From assembly GCF_029227915.1 (NCBI RefSeq), contig NC_079888.1:9593001-9657000 (forward strand): a DNA stretch of 64,000 nt, read 5' to 3'. Within the stretch, counting starts at the first letter, position 1, and each line of letters opens with the position of its first letter. Made by a program: the position numbers and the translations under genes. The notes under the pieces were generated by a model. The model was given only the letters and a program-made list of their open reading frames with translations. It was not told the DNA's origin and ran no database searches. This DNA is from Hydractinia symbiolongicarpus. Its lineage: Eukaryota > Cnidaria > Hydrozoa > Anthoathecata > Hydractiniidae. Shown here one piece after another: positions 1 to 13,000 of this stretch.

Positions 1-109
1 GCAAGAGATCATCTTGGATTTAAACCAAGGCCAAATAATGCCAGAGACTCTAAGAGTGTGAATATATTCTTTCTGTATAGCGTTCAACACAAAAATATTG
101 ATATCTCAG

Positions 110-190
110 GTGGTTGTCTAGTTGAGCGACTGTTGTGCTTGTATGACTTTCCCAGCTCAAATGGGAGCCTTAAATACACTAGGACCCCCT
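110..190 (+). mobile_element. Fragment of the local SINE family (3' body)
   Basis: The segment from the words GTTGTCTAGT...GAGCG to the CTCAAATGGGAGC...TTAAATA region resembles 1240-1310 of the fuller SINE copy nearby, in the same orientation. No tRNA-like head is present, so this is a 5'-truncated or degraded copy. Confidence 0.45.
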
Positions 191-279
191 TCCAGGATCC
201 TTGTTGATAGCTGTACCAACAGGAACTGAGGAGTCTTCTTTATTTGCTTTTTTATTTTTCCCACCTCGTTACACTGGTC

Positions 280-1010
280 TTACTGTTCTGCCCATTCTTA
301 GGACGCTGCCCAATCTTTGGACATAAAATTGCCCAGTCTTAAGACTGGCCGTCCAGTCTTAAGATTGGACGGGGCGTCACAAAATTGGGCAAAAGACCAT
401 GTTAGGCCCATCCTTGGCACCTTTTAGATTTTAAAGAAGGGATGTACCACATGACCTCTGTTTTTTTTGTCCCAACAGACATTCTCAGGCACATTAAAAC
501 ATCATATTTTGGGTACTGTTGAATTGACCTGGCCAGTTTTTGGACACAGTAGAGTGAAAATCGTAGCTAGCTAGGTAGCTGGTAGAGCACGTGTTATACA
601 TTTATCATTTATATACAGCTTGTAGTATAGTGGCTAAATTTTAAAAATAAAATGTTTATATTTATAAAGAATCAGAAAAATCGTATTCAACCATATTATT
701 AGTTAGCTAGCTGTTAATTTCATTGGATGAGATGTCAGCTAGCTAATATGGTTGAGTAGTTTGAATTTTTTAAACATATAATACATGGTATATATAAATA
801 TTTGGCCTTTTGATTTTCCAAGAAAAGTTTTAATTTAAAGTTCCTATTAAGAGGTAAATTCTAGAAATTTATTGTTCTGTTTGTCTTTCACAATTGTTCT
901 AAGATTGGGCATGTACGTCTATAGATTGGGCAGTCCAGTCTTAAGACTGGCTACCCATTTGTCACTGTTGGAAGATTGGCCTGGCCAGTCTTAAGACGGG
1001 GCCCTTCCAA
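280..1010. repeat. Palindrome-rich block with four copies of a 16-bp palindrome
   Basis: The perfect palindrome CCAGTCTTAAGACTGG occurs at 333-348 and 935-950, with one-mismatch copies at 353-368 and 985-1000. The flanks of the first and last copies (331-352 and 984-1003) match each other in inverted orientation. Near the centre lies another hairpin: TCAACCATATT at 687-697 pairs with AATATGGTTGA at 745-755, with inner AGCTAGCTG and CAGCTAGCT arms. Nested inverted symmetry like this suggests a small non-autonomous inverted-repeat element, but I could not define its ends or a target duplication. Confidence 0.5.
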
Positions 1011-1071
1011 GATTATGCAAATTATTACCTTCTCAACACATGCCTCTTTCCATTCTAAACTTAGCAATGTG

Positions 1072-1560
<489 letters not shown>

Positions 1561-2360
1561 CTTATACCTTGCCCTCCTCCCTTCCACAAATCTCACTGAA
1601 GCTCCTCTCCACCTGATTTTCAAAAAAAACTGAGTTACCTTGGTAAAGGTTTGACGGTCCTCACACCTGACGCCTGTCCTACCATGTGCAATACATTTAC
1701 TCCTTAAAGTACTTCTTCTGTCCTTGAAAATAAGCTATGGTGGAGGACGTTTGACTTCCCTCTTGTCTCTCTTCACTCTCATGTCATGCTAATTTTTTTT
1801 TCTTATTAAAACTGCAAACGGTTTTTTTGTTACTTATGTAACAAGCTGCAAAAGCTGCAAAATTTAGGCTTCTATTTCCAAGCGATTCCAAAGATATTTT
1901 TCTGTTTTCACCCTGCTTTATTTTTTTCACACTTGATCCGCCATTTTTGATTTTTATTTTTTTCTAATAATTTTAGTTTTTATATGGTAAATAATAAAAA
2001 TTGGTATATAGCCATGTTATCTTAAATCATAATTTAGAAGTCTTAACTTAAACAGATCTTGTCTTTTATGAACTACAGATTAATTAATGTCATTATTATC
2101 ATGAGCAATCAATTTACAAAAAGTGGTGTTATAATTAGCATTCCATTAAGTTTAATTTACATTTAACGCTCAATTTTAATCCCAGAAAAATACAGTATAT
2201 ATAAACTTGTTTTGTTAAAATTTTGCTGCAGTATGATGATAAAATTAATGATGAGTGCATGAATTGTTTTGCTTTTGCCTATTTTTAAAATGCAAGTTTT
2301 ATGCTTTAACCCAGATAAAAATATATTGCAAACAGTGGTATTTAAAAACTAATTGAAGTT

Positions 2361-5300
2361 ATGGAACAAAGAGATGAGAAGCCTGTTATTACTCCACAAG
2401 AAGAAGTGTCAGTTTCCACAACTAATCCAGTTTTGATAAATGCAGCAAAAAGAAATGGTCAAGTCCACCTAAATGCATCAGGGGACAACAGATCAGTAAT
2501 GCTGTTACAACAACCACAGTTGGTTTCTGTAAATGCAGGCACAACCCAACCTCCAGTGATCAATACAGGTGATTTTTTTTTATTTTGTTATGTTAGCATC
2601 AGATAGAAATGTATTATTGTGATTATAAAAAAGATAAGCAGGAGAGCACAGGTTGATAAAAATTATTCATTATGCATCTCAGTGCACATATCTTTCAGTC
2701 AAAAAGGTTGTTTACAAATAGTGGGGAAAAAATTCTCCAAAAAATTCTCCTGAATACTATAATTAAGAAATTTTTGTGAGAAAAATTTCCGCAAACCTAG
2801 ACACTTTTGGGATTCTATATATATATTAAACAATTTTGCGAAACTTCTGTGATATAAAAGATTAACAGTTTGTGCAAGATGAACTTTCGTAATTTATAAA
2901 TTTCCGACTTGCTTGCTGAGGCAAGAAGTTTCTCATATTTGAAACAATCATCCTACAGTCTAAGTCTATGCAAATATATTCTCATGTTTGGAGAAAAAAT
3001 TGCATTTTGAAGAGAATGCAAGGTAAAATGAAAATTATTTTTAAACTTTCAGCAAAACAACTTTCTGCAAAGGGACGGCTTAAAAAGTGTGTACTATAAG
3101 CTTTTGCAAATGGTCATTTTTGAAAGTTTTACAGGACAATGTTTTGGAAAAGATTCTAAAATTAACAAAAGTTTCAGTTGTAAAACTTTCTCGAATTAAA
3201 GCATCCTTATTTTGCCCTAAGAGTGTTCATCCTGTTTTACCAATTTTTGTATAAACGTGTGTCAGTACTTTGCCAACAACATTTTTTACAGTTTTTCATA
3301 ACCACAATCAAATATTTTTGATGCCAAAATTTCAGGACTAAAATGTTTTTTTGCTTTCTGTTTGGAATAATCTAGTGTGTAGAAAGTTACTTCCAAGGTG
3401 TTGTTTCTATATCATTCAGGTTTTTTTCTGAAAAGAAAATATTATTTTAAAAGGCAAAAGATTTTGGAAAAAAGCTTTGGACCATAAGGTTGTCCGCCTA
3501 GACTGATTAAAATTAACAAACTTAGTGGAGGAGACTTTTTAGGGGGTATTTGGATTTTCCAATCATTTTGCAGGAAACCCTTTTTTAAATTTTATTGTCA
3601 AAGTGAATTTAGCTTCTTGCTATTCACGACCGTAGTTACCTGGTCAGTGTTGGTCTTTTTTTAATAACAATATGAATTTACAAAATATTTTAGGAATTGA
3701 TAGTTCGGCTCCCACACGCTCAATGCATTCCACTGGTGTATCAACGTCTGTTGCAGACTATGTTATCCCAGGAGCAAGTATGTTGCCATCTGGAAGCAGT
3801 TTTGTTCACGTGCCCATGATGAGTCACCAGGAAACTGCTGGTATAACTTTTGTTCGTTTTTTGTTTACCTTGGCGTGTTGACTGGTTTATTTTGCATATG
3901 TCTGTATTATAAAAGAGTTCTGTAGGTCTTTCATATTCATTTAGAAACAGAAATCGATGGATCGTATGATGAGCCTGTGAGAGATAAAGATGAACTAAGG
4001 GAACAGGTATTTTTAATTGTTTCTCCACGTGCCAAAATTTACCTTTTCTTCATTTTTTTCTTTTTCTGAATTATTTATAGGACCGATTCTTACCGATAGC
4101 AAACGTTTCACGAATTATGAAGAAAGCCATTCCAGAAACAGGCAAGGTAATGTTGGTATTAGTGTGTTAGGCAGTGTATTTGTTTAGTTTTCTTCTGTTA
4201 TGTATTGTTTTCTCTATGACAAAAAATGTCACTTTTTGTCTATGTTGGTTTTGATACTCAAGTATAATATATGTTTCCACTGCTACAATATAATTTAACA
4301 AATAAAGCAAGTCAAATACTATTTGTGATTCAATTCATGGATATTTCTTTTAGATCGCAAAAGATGCAAAAGAATGTGTTCAAGAATGTGTTTCAGAGTT
4401 CATCAGCTTCATCACCAGCGAGTATCCTTTTGCTAAAAAAATAATATTTAGCTCTTTGGCTTTGTTATCAGGGATGACATTTAATGCTCAAGAAATGATG
4501 TTTTGTGGCCTTTGTACAATCACCAATTTTATAAATATCTGACTTGATTTTTAATGCGTTTTTTACATTCTTGTTTCGTAAAGTCAAGTTTTTCATATGA
4601 CAATTTTTCGAAAAAAAAATTAAGGGCAAAACTGTTGTAGATTCTTGTTTCATAAAGTCCACATTGATCATGAATGTGCAGCATATTTTCAAATGCGAAA
4701 AATTTTCGTTAACTACACACCACGTGAACAGAGCTAGCGAGAGATGTCAACAGGAAAAGCGTAAAACAATCAATGGCGAAGATATATTATTTGCGATGAC
4801 TACGCTTGGTTTTGACAATTATATTGAACCACTAAAAGTGTATCTTACAAAGTATCGAGAGGTATGGATGCTTTTTATTTATTACTTGTATGCATTCTTA
4901 TTTATTATTTTAAGAATTGTAAATGGTCAATTTTTTTGTTTCTAAAAATACCACATGAAATGCCACTTGATGACTGAAACTGCGTGATCAGTGGTTTGAA
5001 TGTTTTTTTTTCTATTTTATCATTGTACTTATTTTAACCTACAAAACCAACCAGGCCGAAGTAATACAGTTCAATGCCACTCCTAGCATATGCTTAATTT
5101 TGTTCCCATTTCCTAAAATGGTATATATTTAGGGTCAAGTTTCTTCGCGATTTTAAATGTAACATTCGTGAGGAAAAGTATTTTTTGCGAGATCATTGTT
5201 GCCTGTCGCAAAAAAAAACAACAACAAGAATTTGGCGAAAATATTTTTGGTCACTTTAGGTAAAATTTTCCTCACGAAATTGTAAACTATAAAGGAGATA

Positions 5301-7015
5301 TATACAACATAATGTTAAAAAGGCTATTTCCTTCCTTTCCTTTTTTTGAAGACAATAAAAGGTGACAAAATTTTGAACGCCACTGAATATAACGGTATGG
5401 AGGTAGAAGACGGTACGAGTCACATGCAACATACCATACAATATCAAGTTGGTATGTAATCTTTGTTAATTTGTTCTGCACCCTTTTGTTTTTATTCTGC
5501 ATAATAACAAAAATTAGATTGAGTATTCAAAAGTGTTTACCTTGGTCTTCTCCCTGCGGAGTCCATCTACAATCCGTGGCTCGTTTGGTTGGTGTTTTTC
5601 AACTTTTACTTGTGATACTAGGTGTAAAAGTATAACAATTGTTAACTTGATTCGTTTAAACATTATTCAGCATTAATTGTCTACTCTGCGTCAATGATCT
5701 GAATACAATACATAACAAATGTTTGACAAGTGCTTTTCCTCCCTGTCTCAATGTTTATTAGTAACAAATCAGTTCGAATGAAATTGACACTGTGACAACA
5801 TCAAGTCTGAATGTTGTTGTCAGTTTCAGCATTCATTTTTTTCTTTTTTTGGCATTTGGGAACTTTTTTGGACCAAAAAATAGGACTAGAGTTGTTTAGC
5901 AAAATTTAGATTTCGTTATCTTGTTAAGCATGCGTACTGTCTATTTATACCAAAAAATAAAATTGCAGGACATATTTCGACAAAATTCAAGGTATCAATC
6001 GTTAGACAAAAGGCACTTGTTTACATAAAGAAAAAATGTCGCAGCGAAAAAACGTATAGCCTCTTCACTTGCGATTGAAATCCGCAGACTGAGCGTTATT
6101 ATTTTGAATACTTGATTCAACTTTGGAGATTAGCTTGCAAGGGAAATTAAGTGAGTGGATTTCGTTTTTAGCTGGAAACACGTTGCACCCGAGTATGGTG
6201 AGCAGTGATGGAACGTTTGCGTACACCCAAGCACAAGTATCTCAGGTATGATTGACCAACATGGTGCGGACCTCATTACAGAAAATTAACGAATCGTGAA
6301 TTAACAAAGATTGTCGTGTCGGTATTCATTTTTCCGCGATTTGCGACGGACGAATTTCCGTGGACTTTTCCGTCGGGTAAATTCCAGTGGATTTTACCAC
6401 ACACTAACGACTAGTATTTCCTTCGAGTAAATTCCGGTGGATTTTTCCACAGACTAACGATCAGTATTTCCGTCAAGTAAATTCCTGTGGATTTTTTCAC
6501 AGACTAACGACCAGTATAATTCAATTTTATCCTTGTTAGTTTATACATCAATTCGATGTCTAATAATTTTAACTGCATCTTATCCACGTCAATAGGAAAA
6601 TTTTAAATATGAGAGGAGGAACATTTAACTAATTAGAAGGATTCGTCTGGTTTTTTTTTCTGCATGATTAGCGCTTTCGTGAATGTTTAGGAGAACGGCA
6701 TTTTCTCAAGTTGTACATTTCCCACCTTAACTTTAAACTGTCGTTGATGAAGCGATTCGTTAATAGCCTGCAATAAGGTATTTATCCTGATGTTAAGATA
6801 AAGTGCGTTTAAGCTTTCGCTCGCTCTCGAGTTTAGTAGTGGCACTTGTTTCCGCTATTTTTTAAAGTGTAATTTTTTACCTTGTGAAATCAACATTGAA
6901 AAATTGCACGGACATCCACGCGCCATGAACTGTCCAATATTTGTGTTAGTAATGAATTTTTTTTTTTTTTAATTTTTTCTTATAGTTACCCCAAGGAATG
7001 CATTTTTCTACGTGA
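2361..7015 (+). CDS. nfyb: Nuclear transcription factor Y subunit beta (NF-YB / HAP3)
   Basis: Histone-fold subunit of the CCAAT-binding NF-Y complex; it pairs with NF-YC and acts in the nucleus with NF-YA. Nine exons join in frame to 294 aa: 2361-2568, 3694-3840, 3945-4006, 4081-4146, 4354-4421, 4732-4861, 5352-5451, 6172-6245, 6986-7015. All introns are GT-AG. The histone fold spans residues about 140-227, opening with [19 protein letters not shown] and ending KVYLTKYRE; it includes the [13 protein letters not shown] helix and [10 protein letters not shown]. The protein is longer than human NF-YB (about 207 aa) because the N-terminal region before the fold is about 139 residues, rich in Ser, Thr and Gln. 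The last exon adds only ten codons. The start is the first ATG of the exon that opens this frame; a further 5' UTR exon is possible. Identity is firm; exact termini are less so. Confidence 0.93.
6371..6535 (+). repeat. Three tandem copies of a 60-bp unit in NF-YB intron 8
   Basis: Units starting near 6372, 6432 and 6492 share GTAAATTCC, GTGGATTTT, CAC and ACTAACGA blocks at an exact 60-bp spacing with about 10% divergence. They lie in the intron between coding exons 8 and 9. No protein is evident. Confidence 0.85.
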
Positions 7016-8399
7016 TCGAACTGAAATTGTTGGAATGCAATCGTGCTATCTTGGACATGTTTCTCGAAGAGAAGGTATCCGATAAAATGCGTCTGTTGTC
7101 ACGTGTATAACAAAGATATTTTCTGCATCGATTTGTCAGATAGGAGTTTCAAGATAACAAAACCTTATTTATTTTTGCGTGGTAAATTTTTAGTTTGTAA
7201 ATAGTAATTCAATTAAAGAAAAGATGTTATTGAATCTGAGTTGATTCTTAAGCTTCAGCATTCTTCGCTTCCTCATAACAGTAATTACATTTTTTGACTT
7301 TTCATTCCAGTAGAAAACAAACTGTTTGGACTGGTTGTCAAAAATCATAGTTCGCGAATGATAATAAATTCAAGTCTAGTGTACAGAATTTACAAAAATA
7401 GAATGATTCTAAGTATTTTGCCCTTCTGTCGTGGACCACAGTGTAGTCTGTTTTCATGGCGTTTTAAAGAGATTGTCGAGAGACTAAATTTAACGAAATT
7501 AAAAAATATTCAAATAAAGAGCCGCTGAAATACTACTATCGTTTAGCTCGTGATCCAGAAATACAAACAAAATATGAGAAATGTGAGAAAAGAACCTAAT
7601 TATTAAGAACCTAGGTTGATTGAGTATACAAAATTTAAATAAAATAAAATTGTAATTTTCGAAAAACTCGAGATAAAGTAGGTTACTAAGAAAAAAGTGC
7701 AACTGTAAAATGTTTTCTATTTAATAATAACTTCATTTAAGATGGGTTTCTCGGCATGTTTTTACTAAACAAATTTTACAGCTACGGGTCAACCCATGCC
7801 ATGTGATGGAAATTGGGTAGGTAATGCCGGTGTATACTTAATGTATACATTCTGACACCACATTAATAAAAGTGTTTCAAACACTGAAGTGGCTATATCC
7901 TGTATAAATATTTGGAATAATAATAATAATAATAACAATAATAATAATAAGCCCCGAAAATCCTTTCTGGGCATAGCAAGCTATTTGTGATATTCAGCAT
8001 GTGTCAGGCAATATCGCATAAACCATCTCTTCTCTCGGAAGTTTTGAGTTATTTCAGGGGTGCTTATATGAGGCGACCTGGTCTGGTTGACCGGGGTGCA
8101 CGACCAGCTGAACTATATAGAATGTTTGTCTCAGAAGCAAGCCAGTTTGCTTTTTTGAAATCTCGGTAGAATTTACCAAGATCCTAGGCGTAGATGTTTT
8201 TTTTAAGCTTTATGACGATGTCATATAGCTATCTACACTGTCCCAAGATCTCGTCAATTTGAGAACGAGTAGCTATCCTAATATATTTTTACGACTTTAG
8301 TTATTTTTACTCTATACCTTTCATAACTATAAAGTAATATCTACCTACTATGTTATATGTCTGATATCAACTATATACTAATTTATTTACTCCTTCACA

Positions 8400-8748
8400 A
8401 TTTTCCTTTTTTAAATTGCGGGCCGTATTCCCTGTGCTTCAGGGTGGACACGCAAGTGATGTTTCTTCATCATTTAAAGCAACCTTTTGCTGTCAGGCTG
8501 CTACTGGCATCATGCAATAGGTGCGCTGAAGAGAGTGTTAACTAGGCATGAATACTTTCACCACCCTGCTCGCTATAGAGACCAAGTCCAACACCCCACT
8601 TCTCAATGAATCCAACAACATGTTTTTCCAGCAAGTGAAGTTTTGGAGTCACAGTTGGAGATTCTGACCGGAAGTACAACATCAAATCCTTGGTAGCTTT
8701 TAAAATCTTTTTTAAATCAAATTTTAGAAAGATTTTCAAAAAAAACAA
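8400..8748 (-). pseudogene. Decayed fragment of a transposon-associated ORF
   Basis: The minus-strand reading contains VTPKLHLLEKHVVGFIEKWG followed by GLGLYSEQGGESIHA. From memory this PKLHxLExHxxxFIxxWxxGLGxxGEQGGESIHA pattern belongs to multi-copy, transposon-linked ORFs in cnidarian and other animal genomes. The frame then hits a stop at about 8542. A related frame continues with STLKHREYGPQFK near 8405-8450. There are no splice sites or start that would make a gene, so I read it as a relic. The family name is uncertain. Confidence 0.5.
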
Positions 8749-10034
8749 GATTTATTAGCGCTGATTATTTATTCAAATAAGGACGATAATTTTTCTTTGC
8801 AGAAATCATGACAAAAATTCATTGCGTTGTGGCACATACTATTTATAAAACAACAACTTGTATTTCGCTGATAATTCGACAGCTCCTTTGTGTATGTTGT
8901 GCACCATCAGAGGTATTGCATTACACAATTCAATTATGTTACCAACCTAATAAAAATCAAGAGTATAGCTACATACATATTGAGCATTTTGTGCACATGG
9001 TTACTAATAAATGGTTGACATGATGTGCTTGTCTGTCCACATTTAACCCTTTTAAGGTTTCGTCGAGCTTTTTCACTAGGATACCATCCCCCTTTTCAAG
9101 TTTAAAGGAGCCAATTTCAAGAGCATCAATCTCTTTCAACTATGAAGAAAAAGTTTCCGTTGAAATCTGAATTGTGCTATACATGCAAACTTTGAAGTGT
9201 TGCTTACCCTTTAATTCTGTTAAGATATGTAGCCTTTATTCATATATGGATCTAATGCCAGTCTCGTTGTTCTTTAATAATTGCATTTTGAATTGCATCA
9301 TGTAGAAGACCAATTTTCTTCTCACAATCCTCACAAACATATTTTAAATTCTCTATCTTTTTTTCTGGGTTTTAACCAGTCTTTCTATATATCACCTGTA
9401 TCTTTTATTTGTTTAGATGCAGCTATTCTAATGTCCGCTCTTGTAGTCAGGCTGAATGAACATGATTATTATAACAGACTAGTTGTTAGCCCTACATAAT
9501 TCGTGCATTTTCACCAGACAACAAAATAAGATTATTAATCCTAATCGATTGGTGTGTCCTTAACACGGCTATAAAATCGCGTAGACACAGAATAAATGTA
9601 TTACTAGAAGAAGAACATGTAGAACATGATAACATCAGCAGTTATCAGTTTCTAATATTCAAAGAATTAAACCAAGTCTCAAAACATTCCTAACTCGTTC
9701 CCGACAGAGTGGACAGTACTTGTTACCCTTCGAAGTCAGATACAAAAAGAAATAATAGAGTTTAGTATTCTTGCAATGTAATTTAAACGGGAATTTTATG
9801 GACCTGGATTTTCCCCGTGCTTTCTCTGCATACATTTGTCTACGGATATTAAGTTAACCAATTATACACTAATATAACGCACACACTAATTTTCTTGTTC
9901 GCAAAAATAAGCTTTTCCCATGAATGGAAAAGAGAAATAGATCCTTGATACAATAATGGTTCGAAAAAAAAGTCGTTTCATTGTAAGTTGTCACAATGTT
10001 CTAATTCTACACTAAAAATTCAGTTTTTCTTTTC

Positions 10035-10040
10035 TTTATT
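10035..10040 (-). promoter_or_regulatory. Candidate QARS polyadenylation signal AATAAA
   Basis: AATAAA on the minus strand about 20 bases past the QARS stop codon. Position and sequence fit, but the 3' UTR would be very short and no transcript evidence is at hand. Confidence 0.4.
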
Positions 10041-10060
10041 TATATTTTATTTGAGAACAT

Positions 10061-13000
10061 CTAGTTCTTCGCAACATCTTCTTTTAAGGCTACAGTCTGA
10101 TTAAACACCATCTACAAATAAAATAATGCAAATAAATCAATAAATGAATGGCATGTTCTTGAAAAGTTAATTATCGCTTTTGGTGGTGAACGAGAATTCG
10201 TGGAAATTTCATGTTTTAAATGCTACAATGCTATCAAAACGAAGTTTTAGTTCTTAAAAAATGCCTAAAAACAAATGAAAAACTGTTCCTGTTTTCATGA
10301 TAATTTAACATGATAAATAATCAAATAAATGAATCAACTTTTTGCAACATGGGCTCTTTAAAGCACCCTTAAACTTATCCCGGTTCCATGCAAACAAGAA
10401 CACCAATGTACGCATACCTTTTCAGACGTGCTGTCTTTGTCCACAGCAAAGAACCCAGTTCTTTCGAATTGATATCTCGACAACACATCAGCACCTTTCA
10501 CTGACAAGTCCACATAGGCGCTCTTGATGACTGTCAAAGAATTCTAAACGAAGAAGTAAAATACATTTTATTACTGTACTTTCGCAAGGACTTACTAAGA
10601 TTTTTAAAAGAGTTTAGAAAACCCATCACAGGGTGTCTAGCAAATTTATTGGATCAAATTCAGGGTATTTCATGGTCATGTACTAAGTTATATGGCTACT
10701 TTCTAGGATCTTAAATGAAGATTTCTACTCTTAACATGACTTTTAATAAAACTGTCATCATAGCGGAAGAAAATAAAATAATCCATTCCAACAGTGTAGT
10801 CAAACTGGTCTTTACAAAATCTTAAAGATACTTAGGGTTTTTAAGCCACTTGTCCTTATTCAGGATATTTAGGGTCTGCTAGACACCCTGCTTCAAAAGT
10901 TTTAATGATGCTACATTATTTCTGAAAATCGGAACTAATTTCCGCGCTTGCTTGATTTGCAAAAAATTATTTTTGTAATCTGATAGAAACCGCGTTGGTT
11001 TGTATCGCTAGCAAAAATAGCAATCAAAACAGTGCTGTGTGACGTGTTCGAATCTTTCACTAGTCCAAATTGGTCAGTTATCAGTGACAAAATAAAGCGC
11101 AACACGTTGCTTTAAAATTACCAGTTAATTTGCGCGATAATCACTCAGACATATTGCTTTAAGGATAGTAAAGTTCAAACCTGATTAACGTCGGTGAGGA
11201 AACCACCTGGAACTTCTTTTGCATCTTCCGGATTCGGATGATTAAATCTTAAAAAAAAAGATTTGATACTGAAAACAAATAAAACTCGTTCCAAAGAAAT
11301 TAAGAACATATCTTTAGTCTAAATTTATGCAAGGTTTTTTGCCTCGTTTTACGAAGTTTTGTTCTGTTAAATATAGCAAAGTTTCTTGCACTACCTACAT
11401 ATCCATAAAACTTCACCTTGGATGCCCATATAGAACGAACTGTTTTTAAAAAGGGGAGTAACACCTTCCCGTAAATTCTGAATTCACATAGCAAGTTACA
11501 TATCAAAACATTGAAATGAATTTAACTTTAAAGAAGAAGGGATAAAACTTTATAGTCCACATACAGCCTGTTATACATTCTGACTTCACACTCAATAGGA
11601 TTGCACACCCAATGAATAAAAGCTTTTGGTTTGTTTTCTTTGCTACTGTTCTCACATGTCACATGAACTTCCACTATATCATCTCCGTCCTAAAAGATAA
11701 ACAGCAGTTTTAATTTCCAAGGACAAAAAATTGGAATTTTCACGAGAATGTGTGTTGAACGTTTATTTAAGCGACGTGTTCTTTTTAAATTTACACAAAA
11801 AAACAGAACATAATGAACAGAAACGACCAAAGCACAAAACTACAAAGTTTCACTACCACAATCGATCTGACAACCTTCTTTGAAATAACCTTCCAAATAA
11901 ACGCAAAAGAGCACCTTCTAATAGGTGCTCCTTCAAAAAACAAATATGAATAAGCAACTAAAAAACATAATATCAAAAGTAATAATGACACAAACATCTC
12001 CTTAAGGAGGATTAACGTTGAGAAAGGTCTGCAACTTTTCAATTTACATGCATTACATTTTCAACCTTCTTGTGACTTAATTTACAAAAACTTTCGAAAT
12101 TGAGTTTCTCTTCGAGCATTAACAATGGGATTCAAATTAATGAGATTATGCAGAATTATGTGCCACGAAAATTGCCATCGAGCGGCTACCATTTAAGAAA
12201 ATTTCGCGTCGTGCCACATGCTAAATTTAACCAGTATATATCTCCGTTTAGGTAGCTAAAAAATTGAAAAAGGCTGCTGTGGATATGGATAGATATACGT
12301 ACATAACACAAAGCCTCGGTGTTGTGTGCACTTACCCCACTTCAATGTGGCAAATTCCTAACATTTTTTGTCCAATCAAGTAGACACACCAAGGTGGTAA
12401 TTTTACCTTAATAACATCTTTAACTGTGATAACTTTGCCAGCATGTCTCAACCCGACTGTTTGATCACAAGCTAGTCTTTTGTAATCTTTGTCTCTTTTC
12501 TACATATTAAAAAGATATCTTAAACCAACGATACTCCTTATGGAACATTCAGGAACAGGTAATCGTTTAAAGTTGTTGATAATTTGTTGACAAAAATGTT
12601 GACAAAAAAGTGTGTAGTACAAAAAGGCACACAATCTATAAAAATCAATGATTTACCTCTCTAAAGTCAGACTTTTCAATGTAAATAATTTTTCCGAACG
12701 GTACTGTATGTGTTCCAGCTATTTTATCGGTTGGGATGTTTGGAACTTCGATTTCTACCTAAGCAAAGAACATTGGAAATTAGTTTATACATCACTTCTC
12801 ATCTTTTCTATATAAACTGCTTTCGTTAGGTAATTTCTGCACAAAACTATGGTTCTCCATATTTTGCAAGATTTAACGACCATAAAAGCTCAATATATTA
12901 AACATTTTATTAACGACAATAAATATATGCACGATATTTCACGATTATAACTTCTGTTATTAACATTCGACCACAAAAAAATATGATCAACAAAATTCGG

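Larger units (their letters stand above)
7016..10060. other. Intergenic region between NF-YB and QARS; repeats and one ORF relic
   Basis: The two genes converge here. The 5' part should hold the NF-YB 3' UTR; an ATTAAA at 7212-7217 is a possible polyadenylation signal. A SINE-like segment lies at about 7780-7850 (it shares GCCATGTGA.GGAAATTGGG with the copy at 1072-1560), followed by an AAT-rich microsatellite at 7919-7950. A transposon-type ORF relic lies at 8400-8748. I see nothing supportable from 8760 to 10020. Confidence 0.6.
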
